A stretch of 7,601 nt of DNA from Candidatus Poseidoniaceae archaeon (GCA_013329295.1 DUKP01000183.1:1-7601), one strand, 5' to 3'. Positions 1 to 6,531 are shown, numbered from the stretch's first letter. Numbers and translations: made by a program. The notes: generated from the sequence alone by a model not told the origin.

Positions 1-545
1 CGTAATGTGTCTGCAGTAAATGGTTCAAGTTGATTATTGAAGTAATACCATGTGCCGGCGCCAAGAATTAAAATCACGACAAATGCAGCAGCAATTTTTG
101 GTTGTTTTACCATTTCCAATAATGTTTTAGCATCACTACTTGTTTTCTTTGATGTCACTTCCGTTTCTGGAGATTTAGGCGCTTTTACCTCTTCTTCTAA
201 ACTGACAAACTCAGCATCGAGTACCTCTGCATCAAGAACATCGTCATCTGCTTGTTCAATAATTGCTTCAGCCACGGGCTGTACCACTTCTGGTTCTACT
301 TCTGGTGTCAAAGTATCTTCATCTTCTAAGGACAGTGATGGCTGAATTACTTCTTCTTCAAAAGTCGCATCAACGGCTTTCTCTACTACGGATTCAACCT
401 CAATTCCTAACTCAGTTCTTGATAAGCCAGAATCCAATAATCGTGATACAAGGTCCGATTTATTGCCACTAGTCGGCAAATCGTTGAGTACACAAAGGGC
501 TTTGAGTTTGGCTGCTGTTAGACTAGATTTCAAGTCGTCAGACAA
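1..545 (-). CDS. SAP-domain single-pass membrane protein, partial (3' end outside window)
   Basis: This minus-strand reading frame stays open to the left edge, so only the N-terminal part (about 181 codons) is visible. The N-terminus carries a SAP-like motif (LTAAKLKALCVLNDLPTSG, then NKSDLVSRL), a helix-turn-helix-like fold that binds DNA or sometimes RNA. It is followed by a long acidic Glu/Asp/Val-rich linker of about 90 residues, a short Lys-rich stretch, and a hydrophobic helix (IAAAFVVILILGAGTWYYF) that should cross the membrane. SAP domain and linker are therefore predicted cytoplasmic, and the missing part extracytoplasmic. Start choice: a TTG at 545 follows GGTGA with 5-nt spacing and gives MSDDLKSSL. 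Tandem GTGs at 557 and 554 are in-frame alternatives without a good ribosome-binding site, and TAA at 581-583 blocks any longer form. It lies downstream of the 639-1745 gene on the same strand and could be co-transcribed with it. The function is unknown. Confidence 0.8.
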   Translation of the reverse strand, partial: MSDDLKSSLTAAKLKALCVLNDLPTSGNKSDLVSRLLDSGLSRTELGIEVESVVEKAVDATFEEEVIQPSLSLEDEDTLTPEVEPEVVQPVAEAIIEQADDDVLDAEVLDAEFVSLEEEVKAPKSPETEVTSKKTSSDAKTLLEMVKQPKIAAAFVVILILGAGTWYYFNNQLEPFTADTL

Positions 546-550
546 TCTCT

Positions 551-555
551 TCACC
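551..555 (-). promoter_or_regulatory. Ribosome-binding site (GGTGA) for the SAP-domain gene
   Basis: GGTGA on the minus strand lies 5 nt before the TTG at 545. The same core and spacing (4-5 nt) occur before the xer ATG at 5441 and the HhH-protein ATG at 7259, which is why TTG 545 is preferred over the GTG codons that overlap this site. Confidence 0.45.
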
Positions 556-638
556 ACATGCCCGTTATCGTTTTACCCTTTCAATCATCTCATGTTTTGT
601 TTCATCAAATGTCTAATTGAATACCACTTGAATAACAT

Positions 639-1745
639 TCACGCTTGATATATTACATATTGTCCTGATGCGTCTTTAATGTAGATTTGCTGTTCATATG
701 TGCCGTCAGCCATCTTTCGATAGAAGTAGCCATTACCTGCATCTTCAAATGTCGAGCCATCATCTTGTTGAGGTGGAGATTCTGCAACTTGTGGCTCAAC
801 TACTGTTGAGGTTGTAGGTGGAGGGCCAGATCTAACTGACTCGGTAGGGCTATCTGCAACATTTGCTGGGCCTGAAGTAGTTTGAGTTGGCGGCGCACCC
901 GTTGGACCTGCAACTGCAGGTGGTGGGCCGCCTGGCCCTGCTACAGGCTTTGGAGGGCCGCCAGGACCAGCGACTATTTTCTGCCTCCTGGCCTCTTCCA
1001 AAACTAATTGTTCTTCAGTAACTTTTTCATCTTCTAAGATAGCTTTTACTTTCTTACCAATTTTCTGAGCCCCAACAAATGCAAAGGTTGACAATCCTAA
1101 GAATACCAATCCTGGAACGCCTGCAATGACTTGGTTAGGCCATAATTTACCAGTTACTACCAAATCAGTTCGACTAGGATCGACAATTGTTCCACCCTGT
1201 CCAACTGCTTTAGCATTAAGACAATATTGACCCATGTCTAAATCAAAATCAAATGTATATGTCTTGCCTTCAACGGGTGAAGAAATATACTGATATTGAT
1301 AGTCATGATTTCCGCCTGATTGCGCTTTAGATTCTGCTTCACTTGCTACTTCAGGGTTCGTACAATCATCGATTTTTAAAACGAAAACTTGTAACGTAAT
1401 ATTTCCGGTGGTTGATGGTAATTGATTGACTTTTACTGAAACTTCATAGGGCACATCCATGAAATCTTCTCCACCTAGTGAAGGCCCCCATACAAATCCT
1501 AGATCTTTTTCTGCCGTACCATATTCAAAGTCAGCATCCATCGGCATTGGAAATAGTGCAAAGGCAAACATCAAGAACGCAAGACCGAGAAACATAAAGA
1601 CATTCCAACGTGACTTTTTTAGTGATTCTTGCAGTGATTTTAATGTCTCAACAGAATTGTCTTCATGGGTCTCTTCTGATTCAGAATTAGAAGACGCAAT
1701 TTCTTCAATTTGCTCATCCTCAGAAGGTACCTCTTGCTCGGACAT
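639..1745 (-). CDS. Two-TM membrane protein with VAGPGGPP repeats and GNGY-type cytoplasmic tail
   Basis: I do not recognise a named family for this 368-residue protein. Residues 1-46 are acidic and end in KKSRW. Residues 48-68 form a transmembrane helix. Residues 69-205 form an extracytoplasmic, beta-rich domain with two cysteines (C128, C175) that could form a disulfide and one sequon (NIT). Residues 206-226 form a second helix, followed by a basic/acidic helical stretch (about 229-256). Next come three Pro/Gly repeats (VAGPGGPPKP, VAGPGGPPPA, VAGPTGAPP), a Ser/Thr/Pro linker, and a C-terminal module (336-368) beginning GNGYFYRKMADG that resembles the tail of the 3086-5329 product. Positive residues flanking the helices place both termini in the cytoplasm. 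ATG 1745 is preferred to the GTG at 1769, because a TATA-like box near 1791 would put the transcript start around 1765, inside the longer version. A membrane scaffold or adaptor role is only a guess. Confidence 0.85.
   Translation of the reverse strand: MSEQEVPSEDEQIEEIASSNSESEETHEDNSVETLKSLQESLKKSRWNVFMFLGLAFLMFAFALFPMPMDADFEYGTAEKDLGFVWGPSLGGEDFMDVPYEVSVKVNQLPSTTGNITLQVFVLKIDDCTNPEVASEAESKAQSGGNHDYQYQYISSPVEGKTYTFDFDLDMGQYCLNAKAVGQGGTIVDPSRTDLVVTGKLWPNQVIAGVPGLVFLGLSTFAFVGAQKIGKKVKAILEDEKVTEEQLVLEEARRQKIVAGPGGPPKPVAGPGGPPPAVAGPTGAPPTQTTSGPANVADSPTESVRSGPPPTTSTVVEPQVAESPPQQDDGSTFEDAGNGYFYRKMADGTYEQQIYIKDASGQYVIYQA
885..973 (-). repeat. In-frame tandem repeats encoding VAGPxGxPP
   Basis: Three consecutive diverged copies of a roughly 30-nt coding unit give VAGPGGPPKP, VAGPGGPPPA and VAGPTGAPP. 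The run is locally GC-rich, which follows from its Pro and Gly codons. It probably makes an extended, flexible or polyproline-type segment between the membrane domain and the C-terminal tail. Confidence 0.7.
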
Positions 1746-1785
1746 GAACTGCGGAAGTTGAATTAGCACTTCAAAGACTCTATTG

Positions 1786-1795
1786 TCGTATAATC
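1786..1795 (-). promoter_or_regulatory. TATA-like promoter element for the two-TM protein gene
   Basis: The minus strand reads GATTATACGA, a plausible archaeal TATA box. Its centre near 1791 predicts initiation around 1765 at the usual spacing of about 26 bp, leaving a leader of about 20 nt before ATG 1745. Assigned by eye only. Confidence 0.35.
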
Positions 1796-1798
1796 AAC

Positions 1799-1806
1799 AA
1801 TTATAG
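1799..1806 (+). promoter_or_regulatory. TATA-like promoter element for rimK
   Basis: AATTATAG lies about 40 bp before the rimK ATG in the divergent 97-bp intergenic region. Initiation near 1829 would leave a leader of about 14 nt. No Shine-Dalgarno-like purine run is correctly spaced before ATG 1843, so translation is probably from a short leader. Weak, by-eye assignment. Confidence 0.3.
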
Positions 1807-1842
1807 CGATGATATCAAAAAGTAAAGGGTTTACCATTACGC

Positions 1843-3039
1843 ATGGACCTAAAACTAGCAGTTCTGTCAAGAGGCCCTAGGCTCTACAGTACTCGACGGC
1901 TAGTTCAAGAGGCTAAAACCCGTGGAATTGATGTCGAGGTAACCGACCCAATGAAGTTCTCTCTGTTCGTCGATGATGGGGCAATAGACATCCATTATGC
2001 GGGTGAGCCATTTAATCATGATGCTGTAATTCCTCGTATTGGTCATTCTATTACTAAGCATGGAGTTGCTGTTCTTCGTCACATGGAACAATTAGGGATA
2101 TGGACTGCAAACTCTGGCCAAGGTATACTTCAAAGTAGAGATAAATTACATGCTTCGCAGATATTAGCTAGAAATAAAATCCCAGTTCCTAAAACCACTT
2201 ATGTTAGAGATATCATTGATGTCGAACCAGCAATTGATTTTGTTGGAGGTTTGCCAGTAGTGATCAAAGTCACCCAAGGCACACAAGGTCAAGGAGTATT
2301 CCTTAGACATACTGTACATGAATCAAGAAGCTTAATTCAGGGATTGCTATTAACTGGAAAATCAGTGTTAGTACAGGAATACATTGCTGAATCACACGGT
2401 AAAGATATTCGTGCCTTAGTAGTAGGTGACAGAGTAGTTGCTGCTATGAGAAGAAAAGCGCGTGGACGAGAATTTCGTAGCAATTACCATCTAAACGGAA
2501 CTGTTGAGAAAGTAGAAATTAGTGAAGAATTTGAAGAACAAGCCTGTCGCGCGGCTAGGGTATTAGGGCTGAATGTTGCTGGTGTTGACTTACTTGAAAG
2601 CAATAATGGGCCATTGGTTTTGGAGGTTAATTCATCTCCAGGACTTGAAGGAATCGAAAAAGCAAGTGGAGTAAACGTCGCTGGAGCAATCATCGATTAT
2701 GTAATGAGTGAAACCGCGTTCTCTGAAGTGGATTTGGATCAATTGCTTCGTACCGTACCGGGCTCTGGAGTACTTTCACTGCAACTTAGAAATCATCCTA
2801 TGATGGTGGGTAACAAAATTGCTGATTTATTCAAATCAACTTACGAGATTCCAGTTTTCGCATTATCAAGAGATAATAAGTTACTATGGAATCCTGAACC
2901 AGATGTTCAATTAAGATATGACGATGTAATCATTTGTTATGGCGAATTAAATCAACTTCGCGCATCACTCAAAAACGCAATATTAGGAGTTGCTGAAAAG
3001 TCCATTAATGCGATAAAGAAAGAACAAGAAAAGGCATAA
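1843..3039 (+). CDS. rimK: RimK-family ATP-grasp L-glutamate ligase fused to an RCK_C (TrkA-C)-like domain
   Basis: Residues 1-290 match bacterial RimK closely along their whole length. Landmarks are the N-terminal strand LAVLSRGPRLYS, DAVIPRIG (60-67), SRDKLHASQILAR, the ATP-binding loop around K142 with GTQGQGV (146-152), VQEYIAE, DIRALVVGD (188-196), RSN (212-214), and the metal-binding set D249, E261 and N263 in VAGVDLLE and LEVNSSPGLEGIEK. The ATP-grasp core is thus intact, and the family joins L-glutamate to a carboxyl group with ATP hydrolysis. E. coli RimK is about 300 residues; this protein has 398. The extra part (about 306-378: PMMVGNKIADL, EIPVFALSRDNKLLWNPEPD, LRYDDVIICYG) fits the RCK_C/TrkA-C regulatory fold. 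The classical substrate, ribosomal protein bS6, is bacterial, so the archaeal substrate is unknown. A cofactor ligase such as CofF or MptN is an alternative, but the similarity looks closest to RimK proper. Confidence 0.92.
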   Translation: MDLKLAVLSRGPRLYSTRRLVQEAKTRGIDVEVTDPMKFSLFVDDGAIDIHYAGEPFNHDAVIPRIGHSITKHGVAVLRHMEQLGIWTANSGQGILQSRDKLHASQILARNKIPVPKTTYVRDIIDVEPAIDFVGGLPVVIKVTQGTQGQGVFLRHTVHESRSLIQGLLLTGKSVLVQEYIAESHGKDIRALVVGDRVVAAMRRKARGREFRSNYHLNGTVEKVEISEEFEEQACRAARVLGLNVAGVDLLESNNGPLVLEVNSSPGLEGIEKASGVNVAGAIIDYVMSETAFSEVDLDQLLRTVPGSGVLSLQLRNHPMMVGNKIADLFKSTYEIPVFALSRDNKLLWNPEPDVQLRYDDVIICYGELNQLRASLKNAILGVAEKSINAIKKEQEKA

Positions 3040-3085
3040 TCAGTCATTCAAAAGTTCAATAAAGATAGATATTCTGTTGATATAT

Positions 3086-5329
3086 ATGAAGGGTCGAGGG
3101 AGTTTAGGGTTAGTTCTTTGGCTAACACTATTAGTTGTAATTTCCAATTCAGCGAGTTTAATGATCAACTCTAATCTTAATTCTGATTCTTCTGTAAATA
3201 ATTCAAGTGAGAATGATACTCTCGAAATCAAGGTTCACAGACCAGGAGATTCATTCGAAGATGATCAAGAATACATCTGGTCGCCAAATGACCTTGTAGA
3301 AAATAGAGTAATGCAGATTTCAGTGTTTGCAGACGGCATTTTTGGTATCGATGAAATAGACCTGCTAAATGTTAAAGGATACTATAACGGTGAAATTACT
3401 GATGTTTTGTCATTTGAAATCAATTCTACGGATTATGAAGCAAACTTTACCGATAATGGCGTTATTTTGACTATTTTGTATACTTACAATACCGACATAT
3501 GGGGTGGCAACTATTCGCTTATAGTAAATTTAGATTTAATTGATGGTTCAAAAATGTCTGGTTCTCTTGAAAAGTTATTATTCAACGAATATGATTTCCA
3601 AATTTCTACAGATAATTCTTCTGAATTCATCTATGTATGTGGTTGTGAATCTAAAGAAATAACCATCACAATGCTCAATACCGGTGATTCTGATAACGGA
3701 TTTTTTGTGAATTTCACAATCATAGAGAGAAGTTCGAAAGAAATAAGCATAGATGAAGGTGAAAATGATTTTGAAACAACAGAAATTGAAGTTTTTGGCG
3801 GAGAAAGCATTGATTTAAATTTGATTTTGATACCCACTGAAGAGTTTGAAGAAGGAAGAAAATTATCAATTCAACCTCTATACGTAGAAATATACTATGA
3901 AAATGATGAAGGAGAGTTAGTATATATTCATCAAGAATATTACACTATATCTATCTCCCCAATAGAGCAAATTGTATCACCGCTAGTTTCTGTAACATCT
4001 TCACAATTCAACTATGCTGAGAACTTCTATGGAAATTCACAAAATCTTGATGAAATTGAAACTATATTTACTCTAGGGCGAGCTTGGTTTAATTCAACAT
4101 ATGAAGTTGTTAATAGCGGTTATTACTCGAGTAACTTAACTCTATTAACAAATTCTAATGTAATCGATTTAAGGATTATCTACGACAATATGAATCTTAC
4201 ATTGTCTCAATTCAATCAAATGAATCCCCAAATCGGACAAAATGGTCAATTTAGTTTTGAAATTTATCTCAATTATGATGTAACTATAATTGACTTTATG
4301 CTTGAACTAAGTGTGGTTTTTGATAAGTATCAAATGACAAACACCTCCTTCAAATTGTCTGATTCACCTTTGGAAAGCAAGCAGATTATCTCAATTCTAG
4401 ATAATAAAATTAGTTTTGAGCAGAATGATCAAACCAAAACCTTCGAGACTATTATCGAGACCTCGTCTTTGAGTTCACTCAACTACTTTGAAAATGAATG
4501 GAAGCTTTTCTGTACAAGTTCAAATAACATCGATATCGAAATAGTTGATTTATTTGCTTCATGTGACGATGAAGGTGTTTCACTTCCTGTTGATGTCGAT
4601 GCAACCTACAAACTTGATATCTCGGTATCTTCATGGGGATTGAACAATATAGAATCTTTTGAAATCGGTTTACTTCACAACCCTTCTGGAATTTCGAGTA
4701 GCATTTCTCAAATATTGACGGTGTCGCTAGAGCTTGCTGAAACATCAGATAATGATGATCAAAATGATGATACTCAAAATAATAATTCTCAAGATAACAA
4801 TACCGATAATTCTAGTGATAATACTAACAATACTATTGACCCAATTGACGATAATAATCAAACTAATTTAGAAATTGATGTGGATAATGATGGAGTTCTA
4901 GACACATCAGATAATTGTCTTGATACTAAACCAGGCGAAGCAGTTGACGAGTTTGGTTGCACAATTTTAGAACAAGACGCTAATGATGAATTACAAGATA
5001 ATGGCAATGATCAGCAGGAGGCAGAAGCAACCTCTAGTAAATCTGAGGAAAATAATATCTTGCTATACGTGGTTTTAGGTTTGGTTATTGCTGCTATTGT
5101 TGGAGGTGTTTTGGTAATTAGAAGTAGGAAGTCGTCACCACAGAATAACGTAATGCAAAGTACATCCAACGATCCAATTATGCCACTACCGGCAATACCG
5201 ATGCCAACATTAGAACCTGTAGTATTGCAACAATGGACCGATGGAAATGGCTATTCATGGCGACAGATGTCAGATCAGAGCATTATGTGGTGGAATGGTT
5301 CCGAATGGATTCCTTATGGTAAGAATTGA
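3086..5329 (+). CDS. Large secreted, C-terminally anchored surface protein with TSP3-like calcium motif
   Basis: This 747-residue protein opens with a signal peptide (MKGRG, then the hydrophobic run SLGLVLWLTLLVVISN, with likely cleavage near SAS). A long, Asn/Ser/Ile/Glu-rich beta-type ectodomain follows. It includes a CGC motif (C185, C187) that leads into an Ig/CARDB-like stretch (EITITMLNTGDSDNGFFVNF). After a second pair of cysteines (in LFCTSS and FASCDDEG) comes a low-complexity Asn/Asp linker (about 554-595), then one thrombospondin type 3-like unit (DVDNDGVLDTSDNC, closed by GC about 16 residues on) likely to bind Ca2+. A membrane helix (658-678) ends in RSRKSS, and a cytoplasmic tail (717-747) has GNGYSWRQM and WWNGSEW. 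About 17 N-X-S/T sequons lie on the external part. ATG 3086 is preferred to the TTG at 3077 because it gives a standard signal peptide. No ribosome-binding site is visible; AATAAA at 3058 would suit a leaderless start. The ligand and role are unknown. Confidence 0.88.
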   Translation: MKGRGSLGLVLWLTLLVVISNSASLMINSNLNSDSSVNNSSENDTLEIKVHRPGDSFEDDQEYIWSPNDLVENRVMQISVFADGIFGIDEIDLLNVKGYYNGEITDVLSFEINSTDYEANFTDNGVILTILYTYNTDIWGGNYSLIVNLDLIDGSKMSGSLEKLLFNEYDFQISTDNSSEFIYVCGCESKEITITMLNTGDSDNGFFVNFTIIERSSKEISIDEGENDFETTEIEVFGGESIDLNLILIPTEEFEEGRKLSIQPLYVEIYYENDEGELVYIHQEYYTISISPIEQIVSPLVSVTSSQFNYAENFYGNSQNLDEIETIFTLGRAWFNSTYEVVNSGYYSSNLTLLTNSNVIDLRIIYDNMNLTLSQFNQMNPQIGQNGQFSFEIYLNYDVTIIDFMLELSVVFDKYQMTNTSFKLSDSPLESKQIISILDNKISFEQNDQTKTFETIIETSSLSSLNYFENEWKLFCTSSNNIDIEIVDLFASCDDEGVSLPVDVDATYKLDISVSSWGLNNIESFEIGLLHNPSGISSSISQILTVSLELAETSDNDDQNDDTQNNNSQDNNTDNSSDNTNNTIDPIDDNNQTNLEIDVDNDGVLDTSDNCLDTKPGEAVDEFGCTILEQDANDELQDNGNDQQEAEATSSKSEENNILLYVVLGLVIAAIVGGVLVIRSRKSSPQNNVMQSTSNDPIMPLPAIPMPTLEPVVLQQWTDGNGYSWRQMSDQSIMWWNGSEWIPYGKN
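4741..4872 (+). repeat. Asn/Asp-rich low-complexity linker coding region
   Basis: Simple AAT/GAT-rich codon runs encode an Asn/Asp/Thr/Ser linker with several overlapping sequons (NNS, NNT, NSS, NQT). It is a flexible, hydrophilic and probably glycosylated stalk between the beta-rich ectodomain and the calcium motif. Such tracts change length easily by slippage. Confidence 0.7.
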
Positions 5330-5361
5330 TACATTGATGGATACTAAAATCCCGATGGTTT

Positions 5362-5380
5362 GATATCTTACACCTATATC
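5362..5380 (+). repeat. Short inverted repeat GATAT-N9-ATATC upstream of xer
   Basis: GATAT and its exact complement ATATC are separated by 9 nt (CTTACACCT). The arrangement recalls the inner arms of archaeal dif sites used by XerA, but from memory those have about 10 nt between equivalent bases and longer arms. The position just before a Xer gene is suggestive only. The ATATC arm also contributes to the AT-rich stretch before the structured leader and could simply be promoter DNA. Confidence 0.3.
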
Positions 5381-5458
5381 CTCTACTTGCCCTCCGGGGC
5401 ACGGGATGCACACTCGCTACGGCGAGAGGCGGTGACGCCAATGGAAAACAGCAGAGGA
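5379..5458 (+). ncRNA. Candidate structured 5' leader RNA (cis-regulatory) of xer: three tetraloop hairpins in a closed junction
   Basis: Three perfect hairpins follow one another. Hairpin 1 (5388-5401) has a 5-bp stem capped by UCCG. Hairpin 2 (5413-5426) has a 5-bp stem capped by UACG. Hairpin 3 (5428-5439) has a 4-bp stem capped by GUGA. The first two are closed by C-G, making the extra-stable cUNCGg type, and the third is a GNRA loop. TCCTCT (5379-5384) can pair with AGAGGA (5453-5458), enclosing all three in a four-way junction that spans the start codon. GC content of 5388-5439 is 38 of 52, far above the neighbouring genes. The xer ribosome-binding site GGTGA (5431-5435) overlaps the loop of hairpin 3, so folding could gate translation. 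No known riboswitch class was recognised. A free small RNA or a folded-DNA recombination site are alternatives. Confidence 0.55.
5431..5435 (+). promoter_or_regulatory. Ribosome-binding site (GGTGA) of xer, in the loop of hairpin 3
   Basis: GGTGA is followed by 5 nt (CGCCA) and then ATG 5441. It decides the start against the TTG at 5360. Four of its five bases form the GUGA tetraloop and the first closes the stem, so the site is displayed or constrained by RNA structure. Confidence 0.6.
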
Positions 5459-6529
5459 AGTTTTACTCGAGAACGTAGGGCGCTTAGGCCTAGCCAAATG
5501 CGTTTGACCGACGAAGATGTTTCTCTTCCTCATCGCCTATTTCATCTTAGAGAACTTCCTTGGTTAGAGTGCTACAAAAAACAACTCAAGTCTGAAAACA
5601 AATCCGAAAATACTCAGAAATCTTACATTTCTGGTTTGAGGTCATATGTTGAAACAACTCTTCCGGGCGAAGATGTGTTAAGTGAAATTGAATATAATAC
5701 TATGACGATTTATGATTTAGCACAACGAATGGAGCCACTAAATGGCCGAATTGATTTATGGACACACAGTCTTTCCGACTTAAGACCAACCACTTACAAT
5801 GCAAGATTAGCTGCTGCTCGTCATCTATTGAAGTGGCTTGGCCACAGATGGCCGGATCACCTTACTCGTGCAAGAACCGGGAAAAGATTGCCTAGAACGC
5901 TTACTCGAAGAGAGTTAACCATGGTTTTAGAGGCTGCTAAAACCAGTGAAAATCCTGTAGCATCGGTTGTTGTTACTTTAATGCTTGATACTGGACTTAG
6001 GGTGAGCGAGGTATGTAACCTAAACCTAAGCGACCTTGATATTCAAGATAAATCAGCTAAAGTAATTGGTGGAAAAGGTGACAAAGATCGACTAGTCCTA
6101 TTCACAGAACGAACACTGAACATGATTAACGCTTGGCTCCCAGTAAGAGATTCTAGAGTTAAAGGAGAATTTGACGCACTATTGCTAAACTCAGCGGGAA
6201 GAAGAATACAGCCTCGTGGAGTTCAAAGGTTAATGGATGCCTTAGCAATTGAAGCGGGCCTACCAAAAGGAAAGTTAACTCCTCACGTACTTAGGCATAA
6301 TTTTGCCACAGGATTATTGGAGAGAGGTGCTGATTTAGTATCAATTCAAAAGTTACTTGGACACAGTAGTATTGCAACCACCAGAGTATATCTTGAGATT
6401 TCTGATCAGACATTGCGTGAAGTATACAATAGGGCACAAAATATGAGAAACGCTCTTGCTGAAGTGGATGAACCTGTTGAAGAATTAGTAGAAAATACTC
6501 CTTCTACCAGCGTATCTGGTATTGAGTGA
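5441..6529 (+). CDS. xerA: Xer-type tyrosine recombinase (XerA/XerC/XerD family)
   Basis: This 362-residue site-specific recombinase has a complete catalytic set: R187 in TGLRVSEV, K212 in GGKGDKDR, H282 and R285 in HVLRHNFATGLL, H308 in LLGHSSIATT, and the nucleophile Y317 in TRVYLEIS. An N-terminal SAM-like core-binding domain (about 32-143; SENTQKSYISGLRSYV, TYNARLAAARHLLKWLG) precedes the catalytic domain (about 150-335). The acidic C-terminal tail (EVDEPVEELVENT) is longer than in short XerA proteins. Housekeeping archaeal XerA resolves chromosome dimers at dif; no phage or integrative-element genes are nearby, so that role is favoured over a mobile integrase. ATG 5441 is chosen because GGTGA lies 5 nt upstream. 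The TTG at 5360 would add 27 residues translated from the hairpin region with no family resemblance. Its stop is only 2 bp from the convergent small gene. Confidence 0.93.
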   Translation: MENSRGSFTRERRALRPSQMRLTDEDVSLPHRLFHLRELPWLECYKKQLKSENKSENTQKSYISGLRSYVETTLPGEDVLSEIEYNTMTIYDLAQRMEPLNGRIDLWTHSLSDLRPTTYNARLAAARHLLKWLGHRWPDHLTRARTGKRLPRTLTRRELTMVLEAAKTSENPVASVVVTLMLDTGLRVSEVCNLNLSDLDIQDKSAKVIGGKGDKDRLVLFTERTLNMINAWLPVRDSRVKGEFDALLLNSAGRRIQPRGVQRLMDALAIEAGLPKGKLTPHVLRHNFATGLLERGADLVSIQKLLGHSSIATTRVYLEISDQTLREVYNRAQNMRNALAEVDEPVEELVENTPSTSVSGIE

Positions 6530-6531
6530 TA

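Noticed and set aside
52..345. Plus-strand Ser/Thr-rich 97-residue open frame
   Set aside because: The minus strand encodes a coherent SAP, acidic-linker and TM protein over the same bases; the Ser-rich product is the mirror of its acidic codons.
4479..4745. Minus-strand 88-residue open frame
   Set aside because: It lies wholly inside the surface-protein gene, has no domain features and looks like a chance antisense frame.
5360..5440. N-terminal extension of the Xer protein from TTG 5360
   Set aside because: The added 27 residues have no resemblance to Xer N-termini and are translated from the hairpin block. ATG 5441 has a well-spaced GGTGA.
5379..5458. tRNA, RNase P, SRP or 5S RNA explanation for the hairpin cluster
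   Set aside because: The loops are tetraloops, not the 7-nt loops of tRNA. I see no T-loop, no RNase P conserved region and no SRP GGAAG/asymmetric-loop signature, and the cluster is too short for 5S.
5441..6529. Xer as the integrase of a prophage or integrative element
   Set aside because: No excisionase, phage genes, tRNA attachment site or direct-repeat boundary is visible, and the neighbours look like ordinary chromosomal genes. A full genome context could change this.
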